A stretch of 64,000 nucleotides of DNA, from assembly GCF_034059295.1 (NCBI RefSeq), contig NZ_CP139141.1, forward strand, positions 2,835,001 to 2,899,000, given 5' to 3'. The notes under the pieces were generated by a model. It was not told the DNA's origin, made no database searches, and saw nothing but the letters and a program-made list of their open reading frames with translations. Position numbers and translations under genes: made by a program. This document shows, one piece after another, positions 54,849 to 63,603 of the stretch. Every line of letters begins with the position of its first letter. The stretch's first letter is position 1. Source of the DNA: Pseudomonas sp. HR96. Its GTDB lineage: Bacteria; Pseudomonadota; Gammaproteobacteria; Pseudomonadales; Pseudomonadaceae.

Positions 54849-55879
54849 TGCCTGCATGGCGTGATCTGCTACCGCTGCTGGGCTGCGGCCTGGCGGCCCT
54901 GCTGGTGGGCGTGCTGCCGCACTGGCTCGACCTGTTCAGCCTGCTGTCGCTGACGGTGTACCTGGTGATGGCGCTGCTGGCCCTGAGCCTGGCGTTCATC
55001 TGGGGCTTTGGCGGCATCCTGTGCTTCGGCCAGGCGGCCTTCTTCGGCCTCGGCGCCTACGCCTATGCCGTCGGCGTGATCGACCTGGGCGACAGCACCT
55101 GGCCGGTGTTGCTGGCCATCCTGGTGCCGGCGCTGTTCGCCGCCGCCATGGGCTACTTCATGTTCTACGGCGGCATCAGCGACGTCTACCTGGGGGTCAT
55201 CACCCTGGCGGTGACGCTGATTCTGTTCAACGTGATGAACTCCACCTCGGGCAGCGAATACCACATCGGCAGTGCCCTGCTCGGCGGCTTCAACGGGATT
55301 CCGGCGATACCGACCCTCAACCTGCCCTTCAACCCGGACCGGGTGCTGGAGCCGGAAACGCTGTTCCAGGTGATCGGCGGCGCGTTGATTCTCTGCTACC
55401 TGGGCCTGCGCGGGCTGCTGGCCAGCCGCTTCGGCAAAGTCGTGGTGGCGATTCGCGAGAACGAACAGCGCGCCGGCCTGCTGGGCTACGACACGCGCCT
55501 GCACAAGTTGATCGTGTTCAGCCTGGGCGGCGGCATCGCCGGCCTGGCCGGCTGCCTGTTCGCCAACTGGGGGGCCTTCGTCAGCCCCGGCGTGTTCGGC
55601 CTGGCGCAGTCGGCGCAGATCATCATCTGGGTCATCGTCGGCGGTCGCGGCACCCTGTTCGGGCCGATCCTGGCCTGTATCGGCCTGCAAGCGCTGATGG
55701 CGCGGCTGGGCCAGCAACCGACCGTGGACAGCGGCCTGGTACTGGGGCTGATCCTGCTGACCTTCGTCATGCTGCTGCCCCGGGGCCTGCTGCCCAGCCT
55801 CGGTTCGTTGCTGGCGCGGCTGAGCCGTCGCCGCGCAGCGCCGGTGCCCGCCACCCCTGCACAGGAGCGCAGCGCATGA
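54848..55879 (+). CDS. ABC permease, UrtC/LivM-like
   Basis: A 343-residue permease with about 9 helices. ALSLAFIWGFGGILCFGQAA (GxLCFGQxAFFGLGAY) and VVVAIRENEQRAGLLGYDTR (the ENE-x-R-A-x-x-x-G coupling region) are the LivM/UrtC signatures, as is WVIVGGRGTLFGPILACIG near the end. The second half of the hetero-dimeric channel. Start overlaps the upstream stop by one base; stop overlaps the ATPase gene by 4 bp. Confidence 0.92.
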   Translation: MPAWRDLLPLLGCGLAALLVGVLPHWLDLFSLLSLTVYLVMALLALSLAFIWGFGGILCFGQAAFFGLGAYAYAVGVIDLGDSTWPVLLAILVPALFAAAMGYFMFYGGISDVYLGVITLAVTLILFNVMNSTSGSEYHIGSALLGGFNGIPAIPTLNLPFNPDRVLEPETLFQVIGGALILCYLGLRGLLASRFGKVVVAIRENEQRAGLLGYDTRLHKLIVFSLGGGIAGLAGCLFANWGAFVSPGVFGLAQSAQIIIWVIVGGRGTLFGPILACIGLQALMARLGQQPTVDSGLVLGLILLTFVMLLPRGLLPSLGSLLARLSRRRAAPVPATPAQERSA

Positions 55880-56601
55880 CCGCCCTTCTGCAAACCCGGG
55901 GCCTGGGCGTCAGCTTTGGCGGCGTGCACGCGGTCAAGGCCGTGGACTTCACCCTGCAACCCGGCGAACTACGCTGCCTGATCGGCCCCAACGGCGCCGG
56001 CAAGAGCACCTTCTTCAAGCTGCTCAGTGGCCAACTCAAGCCCAGCCACGGCACCTGCCACTTCCAGGGCCAGCTCACCAGCGGCCTGGCACCGCACCGT
56101 ATCGCCCGCCTGGGCATCGGCATCAAGACCCAGACCCCCAGCGTGTTCGACGGCCTCGACGTGCTGGAAAACCTGCGCCTGGCCGCCAGCCGCCTGCAGC
56201 CTGCCGCCCAGGCCCGGCAGACCGCCGAGCAGACCCTGGAGCGCATCGGCCTGACCGAGCAGCGCCAGCGTCTGGTCGGTGACCTCGCCCACGGCCAGCG
56301 GCAATGGGTCGAGCTGGGCATGATCCTCGCCTCGCGGCCGACCCTGGTGCTGCTCGATGAACCGGCCGCCGGCATGACCTACCAGGAGGTGCGCAAGACC
56401 GCCGCGCTGATCAAGGAGATCAACGCCCACAGCACCGTGGTCGTGGTGGAGCACGACATGGAATTCATCCGCCTGATCGCCGGCACCGTCACGGTGTTCA
56501 ACCAGGGCGCGATTCTGGCCCAGGGCAGCTTTGCCGATGTCACCCAGGATGCCCGCGTACGCGAGGCCTACCTGGGCAAACAGGAGATTCGCCATGCTTG
56601 A
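55876..56601 (+). CDS. ABC ATPase, UrtD/LivG-like
   Basis: A 241-residue ATPase starting MTALLQTRGLGVSFGGVHAV. Walker A is GPNGAGKST (residues about 39-47). The signature motif reads LAHGQRQWVELG, the UrtD-type variant in place of LSGGQ. Walker B is LVLLDEPAAGM, and the H-loop is VVVEHDMEFI. The LAHGQ variant is known in urea-transporter ATPases, supporting an urea/amide-type system. Its last 8 bp overlap the next gene. Confidence 0.92.
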   Translation: MTALLQTRGLGVSFGGVHAVKAVDFTLQPGELRCLIGPNGAGKSTFFKLLSGQLKPSHGTCHFQGQLTSGLAPHRIARLGIGIKTQTPSVFDGLDVLENLRLAASRLQPAAQARQTAEQTLERIGLTEQRQRLVGDLAHGQRQWVELGMILASRPTLVLLDEPAAGMTYQEVRKTAALIKEINAHSTVVVVEHDMEFIRLIAGTVTVFNQGAILAQGSFADVTQDARVREAYLGKQEIRHA

Positions 56602-57298
56602 AGTCAATGGCTTGTGTGCCGGCTATGGCCGGGTCCCGGTGCTGCGCGACATCGCCCTGAGCAGCGCGGCCGACGCCTGCATCGGCGTGCTCGGGCGCAA
56701 TGGCATGGGCAAGACCACCTTGCTGCGCGCGCTGATCGGCGAGTTGCCGGCGCTGTCCGGCAGCCTGCGTTTCGCCGGGCACGACCTGAGCCGCGCCGCC
56801 GCTCACCAGCGCGCCCGTGCCGGGATCGGCTATGTGCCTCAGGGCCGGCAGATCTTCCCGTTCCTCACGGTGCGGGAAAACCTGCGCATGGGCTGCGTCA
56901 AGGACTTTGCCAAGGCCCCGGCCACCATCGCGCGCGTGCTCGCCGACTTCCCGCGCCTGCAACGCCTGCTCGACCAACCCGGCGGCGCGCTGTCGGGGGG
57001 TGAGCAGCAGCTGCTGGCCCTGGCCCGCTGCCTGTGCGGCGAGCCGCGGCTGATGCTGTTGGACGAGCCCACCGAGGGCATCCAGCCGTCGATCTGCGAC
57101 GAAATCATCGAGACCCTGCAGCGCCTGCGCCGCGAACAGGGCCTGGGCATCATCCTGGTGGAGCAGGACATCGACTTTCTCACCGCCCTGGCCGACCGCA
57201 TCCTGATCATCGAAAACGGCCAACTGGTCGATGAAGTCGACCCTACCCAAACCAGCGCCGAAGCCCTCGCGGAGCGCTTCATGGGCTTTCATTCCTGA
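56594..57298 (+). CDS. ABC ATPase, UrtE/LivF-like
   Basis: A 234-residue ATPase starting MLEVNGLCAGYGRVPVLRDI. Walker A is GRNGMGKTT, signature LSGGEQQLLALARCL, Walker B LMLLDEPTEGIQPS and H-loop/switch ILVEQDIDF (Gln-Asp, the usual LivF wording). GYVPQGRQIFPFLTV is the typical Q-loop. Completes the five-gene transporter. 12 bp separate it from the amidase gene. Confidence 0.93.
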   Translation: MLEVNGLCAGYGRVPVLRDIALSSAADACIGVLGRNGMGKTTLLRALIGELPALSGSLRFAGHDLSRAAAHQRARAGIGYVPQGRQIFPFLTVRENLRMGCVKDFAKAPATIARVLADFPRLQRLLDQPGGALSGGEQQLLALARCLCGEPRLMLLDEPTEGIQPSICDEIIETLQRLRREQGLGIILVEQDIDFLTALADRILIIENGQLVDEVDPTQTSAEALAERFMGFHS

Positions 57299-57310
57299 GG
57301 AACTGCCGCC

Positions 57311-58831
57311 ATGTCCATTCCCCGTCCCACCCTTGCCGAGCTGGCCGCCACCGGCGAACAGCTGGGCCTGCAAGTGCCGGCGCCGCTGCTGGCCGAATAC
57401 GCCCAGATCCTCGAAGCGGTCTGGCAGGACTACGACCGCCTCGAACAACTGGACACCACACCCGCCCCCCCAGCCTACCCGCGCGGCCCGGGCACCCTGC
57501 CCGAGCCCGCGCAGAACCCCTACAACGCCTGGTACGTGCGCACCGACCTGCACGGCGCGGTCAGCGGCCCGCTGGCCGGCAAGCGGGTGGCCCTCAAGGA
57601 CAACATCTGCCTGGCCGGCGTGCCGATGATGAACGGCGCCTCGACCCTGCGCGGCTACGTGCCCGACCTCGACGCCACCGTGGCCACCCGGGTGCTCGAC
57701 GCCGGTGGGCAGATTCTCGGCAAGGCCCACTGCGAGTTCTTCTGCGTCTCGGGCAGCAGCCACACCAATGCCACCGGCGCGGTGCACAACCCGCGCAACC
57801 CCGGGCACTCCACCGGCGGCTCGTCGTCCGGTTGCGCCGCGCTGATCGCCGCCGGCGAGGTGGACCTGGCCATCGGTACCGACCAGGGCGGCTCGGTGCG
57901 CATCCCGGCGGCCTACTCGGGCATCTACGGAATGAAGCCGACCCACGGCCTGATCCCCTACACCGGCATCATGCCCATCGAAATGACCCTGGACCACGCC
58001 GGGGTCATGAGCGCCAACGTCGCCGACAACGCCCTGCTGCTGGAGGCGCTCGCCGGCAGCGACGGCCTGGACCCGCGCCAGGACCGCCAGGTGCCGGTGC
58101 AGCGCTACACCGAGGCGCTGGGCAAAGGCCTGGCGGGGCTGCGCATCGGCGTGGTCAGCGAGGGCTTCGGCCACGTCAATTCCGAGCCGGACGTCGACCT
58201 GGCGGTGCGCCGCGCCGCGGCACTGTTCGCCGAGCTGGGCGCGCGGGTCGAAGAGGTCTCGATCCCGCTGCATGCCCTGGGGCACGCGATCTGGACGCCG
58301 ATTGCCGTGGAAGGCACCACGCAGCTGTTGCAGGGCTACAATTACGGCTCCAACTGGAAGGGGCTGTATGTGCAAAGCCTGATGCACGCGCAACAAGGGT
58401 GGCAGCGCCAGGCGGCGGCCTTCCCCCACGACCTCAAGACCTGCCTGCTGGCCGGGCAGTTCGCCCACCAGCGCTTTGCCGGGCAGCACTATGCCAAGGC
58501 GCAGAATGCCGCGCGGCAACTGCGTGCGGCCTACGACGCGCAGCTGGCCCACTACGACCTGCTGCTGATGCCGACGGTGCCGTTGAAGGCGCCGCGGCTG
58601 CCGAGCGCCCATGCCAGCGCCAGTGACTGGGTCAGCCGCGCCCTGGAGATGAACGCCAACACAGCGCCGTTCGACGTCACCGGCCACCCGGCGATCTCCA
58701 TCCCGTGCGGCCTGTCGCAGGGGTTGCCGGTGGGCCTGATGCTGATCGCCGGCGACTACCAGGAGGCCACGCTGTACCAGGCCGCCCATGGTTTCGAACA
58801 GCACATCGATTGGGAAAGCCTCACCTCATGA
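57311..58831 (+). CDS. amidase (Ser-cisSer-Lys family)
   Basis: A 506-residue amidase-signature enzyme. The catalytic triad is visible: Lys ~97 in VALKDN, cis-Ser ~171 in STGGSSSGCA and nucleophile Ser ~197 in DQGGSVRIPA. About 85 N-terminal residues form an additional helical lead (PTLAELAATGEQLGLQVPAP), as in indoleacetamide- and mandelamide-type amidases. It presumably hydrolyses the transported amide to acid plus ammonia in the cytoplasm. This differs from the P. aeruginosa AmiE (nitrilase superfamily), so the AmiC/AmiR control genes have been paired here with an unrelated amidase. The stop overlaps the amiC-like ATG by 4 bp. Confidence 0.9.
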   Translation: MSIPRPTLAELAATGEQLGLQVPAPLLAEYAQILEAVWQDYDRLEQLDTTPAPPAYPRGPGTLPEPAQNPYNAWYVRTDLHGAVSGPLAGKRVALKDNICLAGVPMMNGASTLRGYVPDLDATVATRVLDAGGQILGKAHCEFFCVSGSSHTNATGAVHNPRNPGHSTGGSSSGCAALIAAGEVDLAIGTDQGGSVRIPAAYSGIYGMKPTHGLIPYTGIMPIEMTLDHAGVMSANVADNALLLEALAGSDGLDPRQDRQVPVQRYTEALGKGLAGLRIGVVSEGFGHVNSEPDVDLAVRRAAALFAELGARVEEVSIPLHALGHAIWTPIAVEGTTQLLQGYNYGSNWKGLYVQSLMHAQQGWQRQAAAFPHDLKTCLLAGQFAHQRFAGQHYAKAQNAARQLRAAYDAQLAHYDLLLMPTVPLKAPRLPSAHASASDWVSRALEMNANTAPFDVTGHPAISIPCGLSQGLPVGLMLIAGDYQEATLYQAAHGFEQHIDWESLTS

Positions 58832-59952
58832 CTGCCCAGCCCTACAAGGTCGGCCTGCTGTTTTCCGAGCACAGCCTGACGGCCGCCTCTGAAACCACCC
58901 AGGCCAACGCCACCCACCTGGCCATCGCCGAGGTCAACGCCAGTGGCGGCATCGGCGGACGGCCGTTGCTGGCCATCGACGGCCACCCCGGTGCCGAACC
59001 TGGCGACTATCGCGACAGCGCCCTGCAACTGTGCGACGAGCATCAAGTGCAGGTGCTGTTCGGCACGCACATGTCGAGCACGCGCAAGACCGTGCTGCCG
59101 GTGGTCGAGAGCCGCCGCCGGCTGTTGTTCTACCCGACCATGTACGAAGGCTTCGAGTACTCGCCCTACTGCTTCTACACCGGCTCCGCGCCCAACCAGA
59201 ACTCGCTGCAGCTGGCGCGCTATGTGCTTGAGCACTTCGGCAATCGGGTACTGTTCGTCGGCGGTGCCTACGTCTACCCGTTCGAGTCCAACCGCATCAT
59301 GCGCGAGCTGTTCGAGCAGGCCGGCGGCGAGGTGGTCGATGAAATCTACCTGCCCTTCCACGCCACTGGCGAGGACTTCATGCGGGTCATGCAGCGGGTG
59401 CGGGCAACCGCGCCGGACGCCATCTATTCCACCATCGTCGGCAGTGACATCCCGCCGTTGTACCGCGCCTACCGCCGCGCGGGTTTCGATCCGGCCGTCA
59501 CGCCCATCGTCAGCCTGGCCACCAACGAGGTCGACGTGCTGGCCATGACCGCCGAAGAAGCCGAGGGGCATGTCGCCGCCGCGCCCTGGTTCTCCACCCT
59601 GCAGACCCCGGCCAGCCAGGCCTTCGTCGCGCGCTACCAGGCGCGCTTCGGCGAACAGGCGCCGCTCACCGCCGGCGCCGAGGCGGCGTATTTCCAGGTG
59701 CACCTGTTCGCCGAGGCCGCGCGGCGGGCCGCCGATGACTCGGTGCAGGCCCTGCGCGAAGCCCTGGCCGGGGCCAGCTATGCTGCGCCCCAGGGCCAGG
59801 TGCGCATCGACACGCAAACCCAGCACACCTGGCTGTGGCCACGGGTCGCCCGGCTGGACCACCAGCGCCGCTTCCAGACGGTGCTGGAGAGTCCGCACGC
59901 AGTGCCGCCGAGCCCCTACATGGTCGATTACCAGCTGGATGTGCAGCCATGA
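58828..59952 (+). CDS. amiC: AmiC-like cytosolic amide sensor
   Basis: A 374-residue Peripla_BP_6 protein without signal peptide, starting MTAQPYKVGLLFSEHSLTAA, as P. aeruginosa AmiC does. The wording is close: TRKTVLPVVESRRRLLFYPT, then MYEGFEYSPYCFYTGSAPNQ, and SNRIMRELFEQAGGEVVDEI. In the ami system AmiC holds the antiterminator AmiR inactive until an amide binds. The following gene is AmiR-like, 16 bp away, so the same control is expected here. The binding-pocket Tyr/Pro wording (YEGFEYSP) is retained. Confidence 0.9.
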   Translation: MTAQPYKVGLLFSEHSLTAASETTQANATHLAIAEVNASGGIGGRPLLAIDGHPGAEPGDYRDSALQLCDEHQVQVLFGTHMSSTRKTVLPVVESRRRLLFYPTMYEGFEYSPYCFYTGSAPNQNSLQLARYVLEHFGNRVLFVGGAYVYPFESNRIMRELFEQAGGEVVDEIYLPFHATGEDFMRVMQRVRATAPDAIYSTIVGSDIPPLYRAYRRAGFDPAVTPIVSLATNEVDVLAMTAEEAEGHVAAAPWFSTLQTPASQAFVARYQARFGEQAPLTAGAEAAYFQVHLFAEAARRAADDSVQALREALAGASYAAPQGQVRIDTQTQHTWLWPRVARLDHQRRFQTVLESPHAVPPSPYMVDYQLDVQP

Positions 59953-59968
59953 CGCGCCGGAGGCCGCT

Positions 59969-60571
59969 ATGACCCACGCCCCTTCGCTGCTGCGCGAACT
60001 CAAGGGCCTGCGCGTGCTGGTGATCCATCCCCAGGACAGCGAAGCGCACATCGTGCTCGAACAGCTGCAGCGCATCGGCTGCATCGTCGAACAGCGCTGG
60101 CCGGTGCCGGTACGCCTGCCCGAAGCGGTGGACGTGGTGCTGCTGGCCATCGAACTGAGCCAGCGCGCCAACACCCAGCAGTTGATCGAGGGGCTGAGCG
60201 AACAGGCGCCGCCGATCATCGCCGTGGTCGGCTACGAAAACCCGTCGATGCTGCAACTGGTGCTGGAAACCCAGCCCGCCGCGGTCATCGAACGACCGCT
60301 GCGGCCCTTCGGCCTGCTCACCCAACTGTTGATGGCCAGGGCGGCCTGGCGCGCGCGCATCGACCTGCTCGCCGAGCTGCGCAAGCTGCAAGGTCGCCAG
60401 CCGGCCGTGGCGAAGATCTCCATGGCCAAGACCCTGCTCATGGCCCGCCATCGCCTCGGCGAAAACGACGCCCACCGCCGCCTGCAACGCGAGGCGATGG
60501 CCAGCCGCACCAGCATGGAAGCCATCGCCCAGCAGATCATCGATGCCGGCCTGCCGGCAGCCCTTGAATGA
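59969..60571 (+). CDS. amiR: AmiR-like ANTAR antiterminator
   Basis: A 200-residue protein. ATG 59969 is preceded by GGAGG. Residues 1-120 are a pseudo-receiver domain (LKGLRVLVIHPQDSEAHIVL, then EQLQRIGCIVEQRWPVPV) without the phosphoacceptor pattern, as in AmiR. Residues 135-195 are the ANTAR RNA-binding domain (SMAKTLLMARHRLGENDAHR, then RLQREAMASRTSMEAIAQQI). It should release a terminator in the operon's leader RNA when AmiC binds an amide. It sits before the dehydrogenase gene; only 29 bp separate them. Confidence 0.9.
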   Translation: MTHAPSLLRELKGLRVLVIHPQDSEAHIVLEQLQRIGCIVEQRWPVPVRLPEAVDVVLLAIELSQRANTQQLIEGLSEQAPPIIAVVGYENPSMLQLVLETQPAAVIERPLRPFGLLTQLLMARAAWRARIDLLAELRKLQGRQPAVAKISMAKTLLMARHRLGENDAHRRLQREAMASRTSMEAIAQQIIDAGLPAALE

Positions 60572-60600
60572 CTGACTAAAAAATTAAATCGAGGTCACCC

Positions 60601-61755
60601 ATGCACGGATTCACCTTCAGCAGCACTGCCCACCTGATCTGCGCCGCCGGCAGTGCCACTGGCCTGGCAGTACAATGCGCCAGTTGCGGCGCGCGCAACG
60701 TCTTGCTGGTGACCGACGCCGGCATCCTGCGCCATGGCCTGCTCGACGGCGTGCTGCCCGGCTTTGCCGCCGCCGGCGTCAACGTGGCGGTGTACAGCGA
60801 GGTGCTGGCCGACCCTTCCGAAGCCGTGGTGCTGGCCGCCACCGCGCAGGCCCGGGCCATGCAGGCCGACCTGATCGTCGGCTTTGGCGGCGGCAGCTCG
60901 ATGGACACCGCCAAGCTGGTCGCCTACCTGGCCTACCCGGGGCAGCAACAGGGCCTGGCCGACATCTATGGCGTCGACCAGGCGACCGGCCCGCGGCTGC
61001 CACTGATCCAGGTGCCGACCACCGCCGGCACCGGCTCGGAAGTCACGCCAATCTCCATCGTCACCACTGCCACCGGCAAATCCGGCGTGGTCTCGCGCCA
61101 GCTGCTGCCGGACCTGGCCATCCTCGACGCCCAGCTGACCCTCGGCCTGCCGGCCGCCGTCACCGCAGCCACCGGTATCGATGCCATGGTGCATGCCATC
61201 GAGGCCTACACCAGCAAGCTGCGCAAGAATCCCCTCTCCGACCTGCTCGCCCGCGAGGCCCTGCGCCTGCTGGCGGCCAACCTCGAGCGGGTGGTGCAGG
61301 TACCCGATGACCTGCCCGCGCGCCAGGCCATGCTGCTCGGTGCCTGCCTGGCCGGACAGGCCTTCGCCAACGCACCGGTGGCGGCGGTGCATGCGCTGGC
61401 CTACCCGCTGGGGGTGAGCTTCCACCTGCCCCATGGCCTGTCCAATGCCCTGGTCCTGCAGCAGGTGCTGCGCTTCAACCTGTCGGTCGCCCGCCCGCTG
61501 TACGCCGAACTGGCCCCGCTGGTGCTGGGCGATCGCCTGCAACCGGGGCTCGACATGGCCGAACAACTGATCGAAGAACTGCGCCGCCTGCATGTGGCCA
61601 CCGGCCTGCCCTTGAGCCTGAGCGAGGCCGGGGTGACCCGCGACAGCCTGGCGCAGTTGGCCAGCAGCGCCATGCAGCAGCAGCGCCTGCTGGTGAACAA
61701 CCCGCGCCACGTCAGCGAGGCGGATGCGCTGGGCATCTACACCGCCGCGTTCTGA
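60601..61755 (+). CDS. iron-containing alcohol dehydrogenase family enzyme
   Basis: A 384-residue group III (iron-type) dehydrogenase. NAD-binding GGGSSMDTAKLVAYL and PLIQVPTTAGTGSEVTPISI are typical. Metal ligands: Asp/His in TGIDAMVHAIEAYTS, His in AAVHALAYPLGVSFHLPHGL. AGGT precedes the ATG. Position right after amiR suggests it oxidises or reduces a product linked to the amide (for example an alcohol- or aldehyde-bearing acid), but the substrate is not evident. Likely last gene of the operon; no strong terminator found within 100 bp. Confidence 0.9.
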   Translation: MHGFTFSSTAHLICAAGSATGLAVQCASCGARNVLLVTDAGILRHGLLDGVLPGFAAAGVNVAVYSEVLADPSEAVVLAATAQARAMQADLIVGFGGGSSMDTAKLVAYLAYPGQQQGLADIYGVDQATGPRLPLIQVPTTAGTGSEVTPISIVTTATGKSGVVSRQLLPDLAILDAQLTLGLPAAVTAATGIDAMVHAIEAYTSKLRKNPLSDLLAREALRLLAANLERVVQVPDDLPARQAMLLGACLAGQAFANAPVAAVHALAYPLGVSFHLPHGLSNALVLQQVLRFNLSVARPLYAELAPLVLGDRLQPGLDMAEQLIEELRRLHVATGLPLSLSEAGVTRDSLAQLASSAMQQQRLLVNNPRHVSEADALGIYTAAF

Positions 61756-61855
61756 GCCCGGGGCGGCGCCGGCTACGTCCGACGCCGCTTCGTGTCCACC
61801 CTGTAACCAAGGCAATACACTGATCTGTTTGACCTTTTTCAACACGCGCGGATAA

Positions 61856-62578
61856 ATGTCAAGGTTCTACCCAGAGACCCTCGCCATGCTCCACGCCTCC
61901 CCTGCGGCCGCTCGCGTCGACCCCGAGCAGATCCACATCGACAAGATCTTCCCCACGCCCATCGCCAGCCTGGTGCTGCCGGGCCATGCGCAGCTCAATG
62001 CGCACCTGGCCGAGATCATCCTCGCCCGCGCCGGGTCGCACCCTGGCACCCAACACAGCAACCAGGGCGGCTGGCAGTCGCAGGACGACTTCGCTGCCTG
62101 GGCCGGTGCACCCGGCGCCACCCTGCTGGCCTTCGCCCGGTCCTTCGTCAACGAGCTGACCGCCATCAGCACCCCGGACCTTGGCCTGGTGGAGGCTACG
62201 CTGGACTGGCAATCCAGCGCCTGGGCCAACATCAACCGCAGCGGCCACTCCAACGCCCTGCACAGCCACCCCGGAGCCTTCTGGTCGGGGGTGTACTGGG
62301 TCGATGACGGTGGCGAGAGCGGCCTGGAAGCGGGCGGCGAGCTGGAGTTCTCCGACCCGCGCGGGGTCTTGCCGATCATGGTCAACCCTGAACTGCGCAT
62401 GCGTATCGCCGGCTGCCTGACTGCCGGCTACCGCACCTCGGTCAAACCCAGCAGCGGCACCCTGACCCTGTTCCCGTCCTGGCTGATGCACGCTGTAAGG
62501 CGCTTCGACGGCCTGCGCCCACGGATCTCGGTGGCGTTCAACTTCGCTGCACCCCGGGTGTATGCCTCGGCGGGCTGA
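61856..62578 (+). CDS. 2OG-Fe(II) oxygenase-family protein
   Basis: A 240-residue protein of the TIGR02466-type putative 2-oxoglutarate/Fe(II) oxygenases. IFPTPIASLVLPGHAQLNAH at the start, then SNALHSHPGAFWSGVYWVDD (first His ligand region) and SGTLTLFPSWLMHAVRRFDG, then RPRISVAFNF (distal His and the 2OG-binding Arg). Start ATG 61856; ATG 61886 (MLHASPAAARVD) is an alternative. Single gene with a terminator downstream. Role unknown; this family is often linked to stress or prolyl-hydroxylase-like activity. Confidence 0.8.
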   Translation: MSRFYPETLAMLHASPAAARVDPEQIHIDKIFPTPIASLVLPGHAQLNAHLAEIILARAGSHPGTQHSNQGGWQSQDDFAAWAGAPGATLLAFARSFVNELTAISTPDLGLVEATLDWQSSAWANINRSGHSNALHSHPGAFWSGVYWVDDGGESGLEAGGELEFSDPRGVLPIMVNPELRMRIAGCLTAGYRTSVKPSSGTLTLFPSWLMHAVRRFDGLRPRISVAFNFAAPRVYASAG

Positions 62579-62613
62579 GCGCGGGCCGGATCAACCGCTG
62601 ATCTGATCGGGCC

Positions 62614-62634
62614 CCGGCGCGCGCCGTTTTTTTT
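62614..62634 (+). terminator. intrinsic terminator after the oxygenase gene
   Basis: CGGCGC/GCGCCG stem immediately followed by eight T (62,627-62,634). The stem is a direct palindrome with almost no loop unless the central CG stays unpaired; GGCC and GATC pairs further upstream (62,584-62,614) can strengthen it. Confidence 0.5.
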
Positions 62635-62673
62635 GCCAAAACGGATACACGCCCGCCAGTGGCGCGGGCCTGC

Positions 62674-63282
62674 TCACAGCAGCTCGCCAATCGCTGCCAC
62701 CAGATGCCGAGTAGCGGCCTCGACGCTGCCCTCATTACGACACGCCAGCCAACCCTGCTCCGTCAGCGCCTGCTCGAACGCCTGGGTCGCGGCGACATGC
62801 TCCTCGAACCGCTGCATCACCGTACTGCCCAGCCCCCGCGAGCGCGCCGCGGCTCTTGCCCAGGAGAGCTGCGGGTCGGTGACCACCCCTACATGCAGGT
62901 CCGGCACCCGCACCCCTCGTTCAAGGTTCAGCCGCAGCACCTCGGCGAACGGCACTTGCCGGCGAAACGCCGCATCGGAGGGGTACCAGCGGTCGATCAG
63001 CAGGATGCTGCCCGCCGGCTGTCCGGGCAGCACCTGGCGGGAGATCCAGGCGCGGCTGTCGGCCAGGCGCTGGCACACCTGCCATTCCAGTTCGGGATCA
63101 GGCTGCCTGGCCAGTCGATTGACCAGGGCCATGGTCTCGGCCCGGGTGGGGTCGTTGTTGCGCTCGCAGAGGCGGATGACCTTGAGGTCGTGGCAACGCA
63201 GCGCCTGGGTCACGGCTTCCAGCAGCGTGGTCTTGCCGGTGCCTTTGGGGCCGTCGAAGGAGATGAACAGGGGGTGAGGCAT
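62674..63282 (-). CDS. thymidylate-kinase-like P-loop protein
   Basis: A 202-residue nucleotide-kinase-like protein. P-loop FDGPKGTGKTT at residues 9-19; DRWYPSDAAFRRQVP is the DR(Y/F/W) dNMP-binding region of thymidylate kinases; RAAARSRGLG is a lid-like Arg stretch. It is shorter and more divergent than housekeeping Tmk and is likely one of several Tmk-like accessory kinases in Pseudomonas. Stand-alone and convergent to the oxygenase gene. Confidence 0.8.
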   Translation of the reverse strand: MPHPLFISFDGPKGTGKTTLLEAVTQALRCHDLKVIRLCERNNDPTRAETMALVNRLARQPDPELEWQVCQRLADSRAWISRQVLPGQPAGSILLIDRWYPSDAAFRRQVPFAEVLRLNLERGVRVPDLHVGVVTDPQLSWARAAARSRGLGSTVMQRFEEHVAATQAFEQALTEQGWLACRNEGSVEAATRHLVAAIGELL

Positions 63283-63364
63283 GAGGGGTCCGGGTAGTCA
63301 GCGAGACCGCACGCTGGGTAGTCCTGGCGGCGCCGGGTGTCGATCGTACAGCGGCGTAAGGGGG

Positions 63365-63480
63365 TCACGAAAGCAGATTGTCGACCACGCGGCGGATCGA
63401 GGCCTCGGTCTGGGTGTCGCTGAGCAGGCTCTGCGCGACGCGGCGCACGACCTGGCTCAGGGCAAATTGCGGATGCCCTA
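63365..63480 (-). pseudogene. C-terminal stub of a core gene cut at a composition break
   Basis: The minus-strand frame ends PQFALSQVVRRVAQSLLSDT, then QTEASIRRVVDNLLS and TGA (63,365-63,367). It is GC-rich and well-formed but loses its character at about 63,480, precisely where the AT-rich DNA begins. I take it as the last 40 or so codons of a core gene whose rest was displaced by the insertion. Family not recognised. Confidence 0.5.
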
Positions 63481-63603
63481 GACGAGATCGATATGTTTTT
63501 GAGATAGTATCATATTAGTATTGTCGAGCTAATGTTGATTTATCTGTAAAAGTCGATGGCCGTATCAAGAATTATCACTTGCAGAACATGGAGTCAAAAT
63601 AAC

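Noticed and set aside
56540..58804. A 754-codon frame antisense to the ATPase and amidase genes
   Set aside because: Shadow of two convincing genes; composition is typical of antisense GC-rich frames.
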